Made by a program: the position numbers and the translations under genes. The notes under the pieces were generated by a model. The model made no database searches and was not told the origin of the DNA. It saw only the letters and a list, made by a program, of their open reading frames with translations. DNA of 64,000 bases, taken from the NCBI RefSeq assembly GCF_013260645.1, contig NZ_CP053921.1:62001-126000 (forward strand), read 5' to 3'. This document shows, piece by piece, positions 8,075-16,233 of the stretch; positions within the stretch are counted from its first letter, which is position 1, and every line of letters starts with the position of its first letter. The stretch is from Erythrobacter mangrovi. GTDB lineage: Bacteria > Pseudomonadota > Alphaproteobacteria > Sphingomonadales > Sphingomonadaceae.

Positions 8075-8707
8075 ATACCGAATCGGTCTTTCCGCCCCGC
8101 ACCCCAATCCGCTCGCGATCGCTTGCTCGAAGCAGGCGTGAAACTCATCCGTCGACAAGGCTACGCCGCGACTTCGGTGGGCGAGTTGTGTGCCGAGGCC
8201 GGCGTCACCAAGGGTGCCTTCTTCCACCATTTCGAATCCAAGGAAGCGCTGGGCGCGGAGCTTGCGCGCTACTGGAGTAACTCGACCTCGGGCTTCTTTA
8301 CCGACGCACCGTTTCGCCAGATTGCGGACCCGCTTGAACGGATTCTCGGTTATCTAGACCTGCGCATAGCACTGATCGGCGGACCGACCGAAAGCTTCAG
8401 CTGCGTCGCCGGAACCATGATTCAGGAAAGCTTCCGTTCCAGCGAACCGATCCGTGCGGCCTGTCGCGACAGCATCCTTGGCAATGCCGATCTCTTCGTC
8501 GAGGATTTTACAGAGGCCGTCGCAAGTTACGGTGTCGACGCGGATCCCAAGGGCCTCTCGCTGCATATGCAGGTCGTGATCCAGGGCGCCTTCATACTCG
8601 CCAAGACGCAAGACAGCGATGAGCGAGCCGTCGCCATGGCCCGCGAAAGCCTGCTGCACCTCAAGCGCTACCTCACCCTTTTGTTCGGCAAGGAGACCGC
8701 CCGATGA
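8072..8707 (+). CDS. TetR/AcrR family transcriptional regulator (heads detoxification operon)
   Basis: 211 aa starting at GTG 8072. The HTH reads YAATSVGELCAEAGVTKGAF then FHHFESKEALGAEL, typical TetR. The frame is open upstream to the MpaB stop with no ATG, GTG or TTG, and no usable start codon occurs between 8072 and the HTH, so GTG 8072 is the only reasonable start. It lies within a 42-bp palindrome and has no Shine-Dalgarno, consistent with a leaderless, autoregulated mRNA. The stop overlaps the ATG of the VOC gene (ATGA), so regulator and enzymes are translationally coupled. Confidence 0.9.
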   Translation: MIPNRSFRPAPQSARDRLLEAGVKLIRRQGYAATSVGELCAEAGVTKGAFFHHFESKEALGAELARYWSNSTSGFFTDAPFRQIADPLERILGYLDLRIALIGGPTESFSCVAGTMIQESFRSSEPIRAACRDSILGNADLFVEDFTEAVASYGVDADPKGLSLHMQVVIQGAFILAKTQDSDERAVAMARESLLHLKRYLTLLFGKETAR

Positions 8708-9135
8708 CCCAGATGATATTCGTAAACCTGCCGGTGGCGGACCTCGCAAAGTCCAAGGCGTTCTACAGTGCAATTGGCTTCACCAACGAGCCGAAATTCA
8801 CCGACGATACCGCTGCGGCAATGCAGCTGTCCGAAGCCATCGTCGTCATGCTGCTGACCCATGAAAAGTGGAAGACTTTCACCAGCAAGGCGATCCCGAA
8901 CGCCAAGCAAAGCGCACAGGTGATGAACGCGCTGGGTTGCCAGAGCCGCGAAGCGGTAGACGCGATGGTGGAGACCGCATCAAAGGCGGGCGGGACGCCG
9001 GACTGCAATCCGAAACAGGATTATGGCTTCATGTATGGCCGCAGCTTCGAGGACCCCGACGGTCATATCTGGGAGGTCTTCTGGATGGACCCTGCAGCCG
9101 TCGAAAGCGGTCCGGCTGAAATGGCCGCAGCCTGA
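8704..9135 (+). CDS. VOC family protein (glyoxalase/bleomycin-resistance fold)
   Basis: 143 aa, with the paired beta-alpha-beta-beta-beta units of the vicinal oxygen chelate fold: MIFVNLPVADLAKSKAFYSA at the start and YGRSFEDPDGHIWEVFWMDP at the end, where the conserved Glu of HIWEVFW is a metal ligand. The family member resembles lactoylglutathione-lyase-like proteins of unknown substrate. It is the first enzyme gene after the tetR regulator and overlaps it by 4 bp. The short Glu-poor N-terminus leaves the full metal-ligand set uncertain. Confidence 0.88.
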   Translation: MTQMIFVNLPVADLAKSKAFYSAIGFTNEPKFTDDTAAAMQLSEAIVVMLLTHEKWKTFTSKAIPNAKQSAQVMNALGCQSREAVDAMVETASKAGGTPDCNPKQDYGFMYGRSFEDPDGHIWEVFWMDPAAVESGPAEMAAA

Positions 9136-9161
9136 ATGCCAACAGTTCGAGGAGAGAACCG

Positions 9162-9533
9162 ATGTATGTGAACGGATTCGTGGTCCCCGTGCCCGAGGAC
9201 AAGAAGGACGCCTATCGCGATGTGGCCGAAAAGTTCTGGCCGATCGCGCACGATCATGGATGCATCGGCCATGTCGAGGCGTGGGAAGCCGACGTGAAGG
9301 ACGGTCAACACACCGACTTTCGCAAGGCAGTCGACCTCAAGCCCGGCGAAAGGGTCGTCTTCAGCTGGATGACCTGGCCCGACAAGGAAACCGCCGACGC
9401 TGCGCATGAGAAGATGATGGCCGACGAACGGATGGCAACACAGTTCGGCCCTCCCGACGGAAGCGGCATGCCCTTCGATGGCAAGCGGATGATCTTCGGC
9501 GGCTTCGAAGTCATCCTGAACAAGGAGGCGTGA
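9162..9533 (+). CDS. DUF1428 family protein (YbaA-like)
   Basis: 123 aa beginning MYVNGFVVPVPEDKKDAYRD and containing FSWMTWPDKETADAAHEKMM and MPFDGKRMIFGGFEVIL, which are hallmarks of DUF1428, a ferredoxin-like (dimeric alpha/beta barrel) family related to E. coli YbaA. Biochemical role unknown. A strong GAGGAGAG Shine-Dalgarno precedes ATG 9162. It sits between VOC and RibD-like genes in one operon, suggesting a role in the same stress or detoxification response. Confidence 0.9.
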   Translation: MYVNGFVVPVPEDKKDAYRDVAEKFWPIAHDHGCIGHVEAWEADVKDGQHTDFRKAVDLKPGERVVFSWMTWPDKETADAAHEKMMADERMATQFGPPDGSGMPFDGKRMIFGGFEVILNKEA

Positions 9534-9537
9534 GCCG

Positions 9538-10212
9538 ATGGGACGCAAGATCACCGGCGGAGTGTTCCTTTCGCTCGACGGCGTCATGCAGGCACCGGGC
9601 GGCCCGACCGAAGACTATACAGGCGGTTTCGACGAAGGCGGCTGGGTCTTCAAACTGTGGGACGAAGGTGTCGATGAAACACTCGATTCGTTGTTCTCCG
9701 GTGAGTACGACCTGCTGCTCGGCAGGCGAACCTATGACATCTTCGCCGCCTACTGGCCCTATGCCGAGGGTGACAACAAGCCGATGGGTGAGGCTTTCGA
9801 CAGGGCGTGCAAGTATGTGCTGACCTGCGGCGACCGGCCATTGGAATGGCAGAACAGCCACCGGCTCGCTGGCATCGAAGACGTCGCTTCGCTCAAGGCC
9901 ACCGAGGGGCCCGACCTCGTGATCCAGGGATCAAGCACGATCTACCCCGCGCTCCTCGCAGCAGGCTTGATCGACGAACTGATCCTGATGACCTATCCAG
10001 TCACACTCGGTTCTGGGAAACGCCTGTTTGGGGATGGCACGCCAGCCGAAACGCTTGAAATGCTGGGACACCGGGTGACCGACAAGGGCACGGTTATCGC
10101 CACGTACAAACCGGGTGGCGCATTGCCGCCCTACCCGCCAGAAGGTCCGATCCCGAGCACCAGTGCGCGCGAGGAGGAACGGCAGGCGCGGATGAAGTCG
10201 GGGACCTGGTGA
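9538..10212 (+). CDS. Dihydrofolate reductase family protein (RibD C-terminal domain)
   Basis: 224 aa. ITGGVFLSLDGVMQAPGG at the N-terminus, YDLLLGRRTYDIFAAYWP in the middle and DLVIQGSSTIYPALLAAGLI later are the RibD-C/DHFR-like fold signatures for NADPH-binding reductases of unknown substrate (YyaP/YwjB type). The C-terminal 30 residues (PYPPEGPIPSTSAREEE...) are a tail not part of the core fold. The start lies 4 bp after the DUF1428 stop and the stop overlaps the next gene, so it is mid-operon. Confidence 0.88.
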   Translation: MGRKITGGVFLSLDGVMQAPGGPTEDYTGGFDEGGWVFKLWDEGVDETLDSLFSGEYDLLLGRRTYDIFAAYWPYAEGDNKPMGEAFDRACKYVLTCGDRPLEWQNSHRLAGIEDVASLKATEGPDLVIQGSSTIYPALLAAGLIDELILMTYPVTLGSGKRLFGDGTPAETLEMLGHRVTDKGTVIATYKPGGALPPYPPEGPIPSTSAREEERQARMKSGTW

Positions 10213-10883
10213 TGCTTGCGCTCTATGGCCACCCATTCTCCTCCTACACATGGAAGGCCTTGATTGGCCTTTATGCCAATGGGACCGAGTTCGAGTTCAA
10301 GCAACTGGTCCCAGGCGACGCGGAGCAGGCAAAGCTCCTCGCCAGGCTGCATCCTGCGTGCAAATTCCCGGTGTTGATCGACGGGGACCGCACGATCATC
10401 GAGGCGACCGCCATCATCGAATATCTCGCGGTTCATTACCCCGGTCAAGCACCGCTGATTCCGCAGGATTCCGAAGTGGCAGTAACCGTGCGCATGCTTG
10501 ACCGCGTTTTCGACAATTATGTCATGGCGAACCTCCAACGGGTCGTTTCGGCACATTTCGTCGATCCGGACGATGGCACCTCAGGCCTGCGCGATCCCGA
10601 TCCCGCGGAAGTCGCCAAGGGCAAGGCGGGACTGATCAAGGCTTATCGTTGGCTGGAAAACTGGCTGACGACCAATACGCTTCCCGCCCACGTCAGCCTC
10701 GTAACCTGCGCCGCAGCACCAAGCCTGTTCTATGCCGATTGGGTGGAACCGATTCTGGCGGACTGTCCGCGCCTGGCCGCGCTCCGTGCAGAGCTGCTGG
10801 CGTTACCTGAAGTTTCCCGCTGTGTTGACGATGCGCGGCCCTATCGGGGGTATTTCCCACCGGGCGCGCCCAATCGCGATTGA
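10212..10883 (+). CDS. Glutathione S-transferase family protein
   Basis: 223 aa. MLALYGHPFSSYTWKALIGL gives the thioredoxin-like N-domain, CKFPVLIDGDRTIIEATAII the cis-Pro and glutathione gamma-glutamyl contact region, and the C-domain is helical. Start ATG 10212 overlaps the upstream TGA (TGATG), so it is translationally coupled to the RibD-like gene; a GTG at 10209 is also in frame. Last gene of the tetR-VOC-DUF1428-RibD-gst run; together they look like an electrophile or aldehyde response operon. Confidence 0.9.
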   Translation: MLALYGHPFSSYTWKALIGLYANGTEFEFKQLVPGDAEQAKLLARLHPACKFPVLIDGDRTIIEATAIIEYLAVHYPGQAPLIPQDSEVAVTVRMLDRVFDNYVMANLQRVVSAHFVDPDDGTSGLRDPDPAEVAKGKAGLIKAYRWLENWLTTNTLPAHVSLVTCAAAPSLFYADWVEPILADCPRLAALRAELLALPEVSRCVDDARPYRGYFPPGAPNRD

Positions 10884-10886
10884 TCG

Positions 10887-11480
10887 TCAGGCGATCGCCT
10901 TCGACTTCCTGAGCAGCTGGTAGGCATCGACCACCTTGCCCAATCGCGATTCATGGCGGCGGTCGCCGCCGTTGCGATCGGGGTGGTAACGCCTCACGAG
11001 TTCGGAGTAGCGCTTGCGCAGCCTCCTGAGGTCGACATCGAGGCCGAGGCCCATGGTCTCCAGTGCCTGCGCCTCTTCGCGACTGAAGCGCCCATCCATC
11101 GCCATTTCCGCCTCGCGCCGTACGCGGCTCTTGATCCCGTTGGCGCGGGCAGCGATGGCTTCGAGCGGATCGTCATAGTCCGCCCAGCGCGGCATCCCGT
11201 CGACGCCCGCCGTTGGGCGAAAGCTAGGACTTTCCGTCCGCCAGCCCGCAGCAGGAGCCTGCGCCGCGTAGATTTCCTCCGCGTTCATACCTTCGAACCA
11301 GTCGTAGCCGGAGTTGAATTCGCGAACGTGATCGAGACATAGCCAGCGCCATTCCCCCGGCCCGTCGAAGCCGTGCCCTTGTCCGCCCGGAGCACGGAAT
11401 TCGCCCGGTGCATTGCAGGCGGGATGTGCGCAACGCCGCCCCTGGGCTTCAAATCGACCGTGGAACCTTGTCTGGCGCAT
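10887..11480 (-). CDS. J-domain (DnaJ-like) co-chaperone protein
   Basis: 197 aa with the J domain at the C-terminus: LRRLRKRYSELVRRYHPDRN contains the invariant HPD tripeptide that stimulates Hsp70 ATPase, followed by the closing helix ending near LLRKSKAIA. The N-terminal half has paired Cys residues (RCAHPACNAPGEFRAPGG and WLCLDHV), suggesting a small metal-binding module. This architecture is common in alphaproteobacteria and is typically found beside bolA, as here in divergent orientation. Stop to stop distance from the convergent gst is 3 bp. Confidence 0.9.
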   Translation of the reverse strand: MRQTRFHGRFEAQGRRCAHPACNAPGEFRAPGGQGHGFDGPGEWRWLCLDHVREFNSGYDWFEGMNAEEIYAAQAPAAGWRTESPSFRPTAGVDGMPRWADYDDPLEAIAARANGIKSRVRREAEMAMDGRFSREEAQALETMGLGLDVDLRRLRKRYSELVRRYHPDRNGGDRRHESRLGKVVDAYQLLRKSKAIA

Positions 11481-11540
11481 TCGTACTAGGATGGGGAGCG
11501 ATATGCGCTATGGAAACCCCTCAAGAGGAGATTTTGACCC

Positions 11541-11813
11541 ATGCCCGGTCCGGTCCAGCAGGAAATGGAAAAGCTTCTGGAAGAGGCATTCCGGCCGACC
11601 AAGCTTGAGGTCATCAACGACAGCGCGAAGCACCATGGCCATTCCGGCGACGACGGGAGTGGCGAGTCGCATTTTACCGTGGTGATCGAGGCGACGGCCT
11701 TTGCCGACAAGGGCCGGCTCGAGCGCCAACGCATGGTCAATCGCGCGCTGGGTGACATTCCCGGGCAGCGTGTCCATGCACTTGCCATCCATGCTACGGC
11801 ACCCACTGAATGA
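11541..11813 (+). CDS. bolA: BolA family protein
   Basis: 90 aa. SHFTVVIEATAFADKGRLER and RMVNRALGDIP are BolA signatures (class II KH-like fold), with KHHGHSGDDGSGESHF placing conserved histidines used for [2Fe-2S] cluster ligation with monothiol glutaredoxins. BolA proteins act in Fe-S trafficking and iron regulation. ATG 11541 is preceded by a purine-rich CAAGAGGAGA sequence. Divergent from the J-domain gene and 10 bp upstream of the pirin gene. Confidence 0.93.
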   Translation: MPGPVQQEMEKLLEEAFRPTKLEVINDSAKHHGHSGDDGSGESHFTVVIEATAFADKGRLERQRMVNRALGDIPGQRVHALAIHATAPTE

Positions 11814-11823
11814 GGAGTCAAAG

Positions 11824-12711
11824 ATGAGCGATTTCGAGCTGGTTCTTACCCCGGTTACGCATAACCTGGGCCAGTTCGAGGTCCGCCGGGTCCTCCCGGC
11901 AAAGGCGCGCACGATGGTGGGCCCCTTCATCTTCGTCGATCAGTTTGGCCCCGCGCAGCTCGATATCGGCAGCGGCATGGACGTAAGGCCCCACCCGCAT
12001 ATCAACCTCGCCACGGTCACCTGGCTGTTCGAAGGGGCGATCGAGCACCGCGACAGCCTTGGCAGCTTTTCAACTATACGCCCCGGCCAGGTAAACCTGA
12101 TGACCGCCGGACGGGGCATCGTGCATTCGGAACGCTCGCCAGCGGCGGAACGCAAGACTGGCCCGAGGCTCTACGGAATGCAGACCTGGCTCGCGCTGCC
12201 AGACGGACGCGAGGAGATTGACCCGGCGTTCGAAGCCGTGACCGACCTCCCGATTGTGGAGGACGGGCGGGCCAAGGCGATCGTGATCATGGGCGAATTG
12301 TGGGGCGAACGCGCGCAGACCACCACCTATGCCGATACGATCTACGCCGAGATCGTGCTCGGAGCGGGCGGAGCAATTCCGCTCGAGGAAGATGCCGACG
12401 AGCGCGCAGTGATGTTGGTCGGGGGCGAGGCAACGGTCGATGGCCACCCTCTCAGGCTTTACGAACTGGCAGTGCTCCAGCCCGGGCGCGACATGACCCT
12501 GGAAAGCGGCGCTGGGGCGCGAGTGATGCTGCTTGGTGGCGAGGCCTTTACAAGTCGACGGCACGTTTGGTGGAACTTCGTCAGTTCGAGCCGCGAGCGC
12601 ATCAACCAGGCCAAGGAGGATTGGCGCGAAAGGCGCTTTCCCAAGGTTCCCGGTGACGAAGAGGAATTTATCCCGCTGCCCGAGGTGCCGAATACCGTCA
12701 CCCATCCGTGA
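11824..12711 (+). CDS. Pirin family protein
   Basis: 295 aa bicupin. The N-terminal cupin holds the metal site HPHINLATVTWLFEGAIEHRD and TAGRGIVHSERSP, which supply the His3Glu iron ligands of pirins; the C-terminal pirin domain has EIVLGAGGAIPLEEDADER and VMLLGGEAF. Some family members are quercetin dioxygenases, others redox cofactors for regulators. ATG 11824 follows GGAG at good spacing; the frame is open further upstream but overlaps bolA. First in a likely three-gene run with the SDR and hydrolase genes. Confidence 0.92.
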   Translation: MSDFELVLTPVTHNLGQFEVRRVLPAKARTMVGPFIFVDQFGPAQLDIGSGMDVRPHPHINLATVTWLFEGAIEHRDSLGSFSTIRPGQVNLMTAGRGIVHSERSPAAERKTGPRLYGMQTWLALPDGREEIDPAFEAVTDLPIVEDGRAKAIVIMGELWGERAQTTTYADTIYAEIVLGAGGAIPLEEDADERAVMLVGGEATVDGHPLRLYELAVLQPGRDMTLESGAGARVMLLGGEAFTSRRHVWWNFVSSSRERINQAKEDWRERRFPKVPGDEEEFIPLPEVPNTVTHP

Positions 12712-12722
12712 GAGGACCCCGC

Positions 12723-13538
12723 ATGAGTTTCGAGGGAAAGACCGCCTGGATCACTGGCGCGAGCAGCGGCATCGGCGCTGCATTGGCGCATGAATGGTCG
12801 GCACGAGGCGCACGCATTATCTTGTCCGGGCGCGATGAGGCACGCCTGGCAGAGGTTGCGCGTGCCTTGCCTACGGACACGCTGGTCCTTCCTTTCGACG
12901 TGCGCGACGATGCCGCGATGCTCGCCGCAACCGAACGCGCGACCTCTTGGGGAACCGGCGTGGACATTTTCGTCGCCAACGCGGGCGTTTCACAGCGCAG
13001 CGCAGCAATCGACACCGATATCTCGGTCTACCGGGAAATCATCGAGATCGACCTCGTCGCGCAGATCGCGGCAACGCAGGCCTTGCTGCCGCACTTCACC
13101 GCGCGGGGCAGCGGGCACTTGCTCTTCATCAGCTCGATTGCGGGCAAGGTCGGCGTCCCGATGCGCACCGCCTATTGCGCGGCCAAGTTCGGGCTCGCCG
13201 GCTATGCCGATGCCTTGCGCGGCGAACTGTCGCAGAGCGGCATTGGCGTGCATGTTATCTACCCCGGTTCGGTCGCGACCGACGTCAGTCGCAATGCGCT
13301 GACTGCCGATGGGAGCAAGCGCGGGCGCAGCGATTCGGTTATCGAGAGCGGCATTGCACCAGCGGAAGCGGCGAAGCGCATGGTCGACGCGGTGGCTGCG
13401 GGCGAGCGCGAAATCATTGTGGCCGATGGGATGGAGCTGGCCATGGGCGAAGCACGGCGAACCCCCGACGCGCTGTTCGACCAGGTCGCTGGAATGGTCG
13501 CAGCAGGTTATATGGAAAAGATGAAGGCCGAAGGGTGA
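12723..13538 (+). CDS. SDR family NAD(P)-dependent oxidoreductase
   Basis: 271 aa. The cofactor-binding TGASSGIG is at about residues 12-19, NAGVSQ follows near 89, and the catalytic Ser plus YCAAK (TAYCAAKFGLAGYADALRGE) show the classical SDR triad. The C-terminal section HVIYPGSVATDVSRNAL is the usual PG motif. ATG 12723 is preceded by GAGAGGACC. The stop overlaps the GTG start of the hydrolase gene. Substrate unknown; probably lipid or ketone reduction. Confidence 0.93.
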   Translation: MSFEGKTAWITGASSGIGAALAHEWSARGARIILSGRDEARLAEVARALPTDTLVLPFDVRDDAAMLAATERATSWGTGVDIFVANAGVSQRSAAIDTDISVYREIIEIDLVAQIAATQALLPHFTARGSGHLLFISSIAGKVGVPMRTAYCAAKFGLAGYADALRGELSQSGIGVHVIYPGSVATDVSRNALTADGSKRGRSDSVIESGIAPAEAAKRMVDAVAAGEREIIVADGMELAMGEARRTPDALFDQVAGMVAAGYMEKMKAEG

Positions 13539-14440
13539 TCGTGCCCGAGCAAAAACGCATCGCGCTCTCGACGGGAGTCGAACTCGACGTGGTCGATGAG
13601 GGACCGCGCGATGCACCGGCCCTGATTTTCCTTCACGGCTTTCCCGAGAGTCACCGTACCTGGCGCAACCAGATCGCGCATTTTTCCGATCGGTTTCGCT
13701 GCATCGCACCCGACCAGCGCGGCTATCGTGGATCATCGAAGCCTCAGGAAGTCTCCGCCTATACGCCCGACAAGATGATCGGTGACGTCTTTGCGCTGGC
13801 CGATGCCTTGGGTGTGGAGCATTTCACCATCGTCGGCCACGACTGGGGCGGCGCGATCGCATGGGGCGTCGCTTACGGCGGCATGATGAACGGTCGCGTC
13901 ACGCGCGCGATCATCGCCAATGCGCCGCACCCGGTTCTGTTCCCGAAGTTGCTCTACACCAATCGCGAGCAGCGCGAGGCAAGCCAGTATTTCCGCGAGT
14001 TCCGCGATCCGGCAAACGATCCCCTGATCCGCGAGCATGGTCTTGGCGCGCTCTTGCTCAAGGCATTTGGTGGGGACCTGGCGACCGTGATGGAACCAGA
14101 GGAGCAGGCCCAACTGCTTGAAGACTGGTCGAACCCCGACGCCGCCTTCGGCATGCTCAACTACTATCGCGCCAGCCCGATGGAAGTTCTGTCGCTCGAC
14201 GCGCCCTATGAGCTTCCCGCCAGCTACACGCCCGTTCCACTGGCGAAACTGACCATCCCCACACTGGTTATCTGGGCACTCGACGACAAGGCACTGCCGC
14301 CAGCCAACCTCGATGGGCTCGATGAGGTGATCGCGGATCCCGAGATCGTGCAGGTGCCCGGATGCGGGCACTTCGTCCAATGGGAGCGGCCCGCGGAAGT
14401 GAACGCGGCGATGGAGGCGTTTCTCGCCAGGACGGCCTAG
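13535..14440 (+). CDS. Alpha/beta hydrolase, epoxide hydrolase-like
   Basis: About 301 aa. FLHGFPESHRTWRNQI (oxyanion HGFP motif), DQRGYRGSSKP and the nucleophile elbow GHDWGGAIAW (Asp nucleophile) are typical of microbial epoxide hydrolases and haloacetate dehalogenases; the charge relay His lies in PGCGHFVQWERPAEV. The start is GTG 13535, overlapping the SDR stop, or GTG 13541 two codons on. The 3' end shares its CTAG with the convergent DUF2332 gene (stops overlap by 4 bp at 14437-14440). Confidence 0.9.
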   Translation: MIVPEQKRIALSTGVELDVVDEGPRDAPALIFLHGFPESHRTWRNQIAHFSDRFRCIAPDQRGYRGSSKPQEVSAYTPDKMIGDVFALADALGVEHFTIVGHDWGGAIAWGVAYGGMMNGRVTRAIIANAPHPVLFPKLLYTNREQREASQYFREFRDPANDPLIREHGLGALLLKAFGGDLATVMEPEEQAQLLEDWSNPDAAFGMLNYYRASPMEVLSLDAPYELPASYTPVPLAKLTIPTLVIWALDDKALPPANLDGLDEVIADPEIVQVPGCGHFVQWERPAEVNAAMEAFLARTA

Positions 14441-15534
14441 CCCGCGATCCAATCGATATCGGCACCGTGCGCATGCGACCATGCGAGCTGGGTGGTCTCA
14501 TCACCACCAGGCCAGAACCGGACCTTGAGCATATGCCGATGAACCGTGCGATCCGCTTCAACGGAGACCCAAGCCAGCGGTCGGTCCGTTGTCGCCTTCG
14601 CTCCGGCGGCCTCCATTGCCTCGGTGATGCGCGATTGCTGCTCCTCGGGCACATACTGCCAGACGATTGAGTGCATCAGCAGTCGCGTGGTGCCTTGAAC
14701 CTGTGGTTTGGCAAGTTCGGCTTCGACGAAGTCTGCGGCATTGGCTTTGACCAGGTCAGGCTTGCGCTCGCCTGCCGCTCGGATCGCAGCTTCCATCCTC
14801 TCGAAGCGGACGGTGTGCTCAGGCCAGATATAGGCCCTTAGCCGCAGCGCCTGCGCCGGATCCGTCAAATCGACCGGGGCCACGTCGCAACCGCGAGTCG
14901 ATACGATCTCTATCGCTTCCGCAGGAGGGGGCGGCCCCTTCCACTCCGGCGCGAAACGCATCGCAGTTCGATCGGGCCCGATTTCCACGCCGCCTAGATC
15001 ATAGTGATAGCGATCGAGCATCAGGTTGATTCCGGCGCTCGATCCAATTTCGAGGCATGCGAACCGAGGCGGCAATCCTTTCCTCGCGAGCCACAACATT
15101 GCGGCGACGAAATTACTCGACCGCCCGGCCTCATTGGTCTGCGGCGGACCGTCGAGCCAGGGCATGAGCGGCGCTTCGTACACCCGCATTGCTTCGCCAA
15201 CGATGCTCGCATCGTCCGCCCCGATCCCGCGATAGATTGGCGAGAGCGCAGGTTCCGCGCCCGACAAGTGCAGCGCATGGATACCGCCTGCGACACGCAG
15301 TGGCAGCGCATCAGCCAGCGGCGGCCCCTGCCATTCGACGATCCGCCGGGCGAGTGCATTGTCGAGCCCAGCGTCGATCGCTGCCCAGATTGCAGCGACG
15401 ATCCGCGCCGTTATCGGCGCTCCATTGTGCTCGCAGTAGTCAACCTGGTTGGCGAAGGCCGTGCGCACCGCGCCTTTGCCGCTGACGTTGATGTCGACGA
15501 ATTCGTATTTCGGTCTTTTGGCGGAATCGCCCAT
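14437..15534 (-). CDS. DUF2332 family protein
   Basis: 365 aa. [20 protein letters not shown] (a glycine-containing loop like SAM-dependent methyltransferases), [37 protein letters not shown] and [13 protein letters not shown] match DUF2332, a widespread uncharacterised alphaproteobacterial family. The fold looks methyltransferase-like, but catalytic activity has not been shown for it as far as I know. Head-to-head with hisG, with 42 bp between starts. Confidence 0.88.
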   Translation of the reverse strand: MGDSAKRPKYEFVDINVSGKGAVRTAFANQVDYCEHNGAPITARIVAAIWAAIDAGLDNALARRIVEWQGPPLADALPLRVAGGIHALHLSGAEPALSPIYRGIGADDASIVGEAMRVYEAPLMPWLDGPPQTNEAGRSSNFVAAMLWLARKGLPPRFACLEIGSSAGINLMLDRYHYDLGGVEIGPDRTAMRFAPEWKGPPPPAEAIEIVSTRGCDVAPVDLTDPAQALRLRAYIWPEHTVRFERMEAAIRAAGERKPDLVKANAADFVEAELAKPQVQGTTRLLMHSIVWQYVPEEQQSRITEAMEAAGAKATTDRPLAWVSVEADRTVHRHMLKVRFWPGGDETTQLAWSHAHGADIDWIAG

Positions 15535-15576
15535 ATGCGTTGCCCTTTCGCAAGCGCTTGCCTATCTGCGCGCGAC

Positions 15577-16233
15577 ATGAGCGACAGCCTGACATTTGCC
15601 GTACCCAAGGGACGCATCCTCGACGAGGCGTTGCCCGTGATGGCGCGCGCCGGCGTGGTGCCCGAAGAGGCGTTCCACGACAAGGCCAACCGTTCGCTTA
15701 CTTTTGCGACCACGCGCAGCGACATGAACATCATCCGTGTGCGCGCTTTCGACGTCGCCACCTTCGTGGCGCATGGCGCGGCGCAATTGGGCATCGTCGG
15801 GTCGGACGTTATCGAGGAGTTCGACTACGCCGATCTCTACGCACCGGTCGACCTCGATATCGGGCATTGCCACCTCGCCGTCGCCGAACCGAATGAAGGC
15901 GCGGCCAGCGTCGATGGCGCCAGCCACGTGCGCGTCGCAACCAAGTACCCCAACCTCACCCGCCGCTATTTCGAGCAGCGCGGCGTGCAGGCGGAATGCG
16001 TCAAGCTGAACGGCGCGATGGAGATCGCCCCGGCGTTGGGTCTTGCCGGCAGGATCGTCGACCTCGTCTCCTCGGGCCAGACGCTCAAGGACAACGGCCT
16101 GGTTGAGACCGGTCATATCCTCGACATCACAGCCCGGCTGATCGTCAATCGCGCGGCACTCAAGACCGATCCGCGCGTGGCCGCGCTGGTCGAAGCGTTT
16201 CGCCGCGACGCATCCGAGCGGAAGGTCGCCTGA
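15577..16233 (+). CDS. hisG: ATP phosphoribosyltransferase catalytic subunit, short form
   Basis: 218 aa. [20 protein letters not shown] starts the periplasmic-binding-like fold, and ELVxxG-type [15 protein letters not shown] is the PRPP-binding loop. It catalyses the first step of histidine synthesis. The length matches HisG-S, which lacks the C-terminal allosteric domain and therefore normally needs HisZ; no hisZ is in the window. Overlaps hisD by 1 bp (TGATG), forming a hisG-hisD-nusB transcript. Confidence 0.95.
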   Translation: MSDSLTFAVPKGRILDEALPVMARAGVVPEEAFHDKANRSLTFATTRSDMNIIRVRAFDVATFVAHGAAQLGIVGSDVIEEFDYADLYAPVDLDIGHCHLAVAEPNEGAASVDGASHVRVATKYPNLTRRYFEQRGVQAECVKLNGAMEIAPALGLAGRIVDLVSSGQTLKDNGLVETGHILDITARLIVNRAALKTDPRVAALVEAFRRDASERKVA

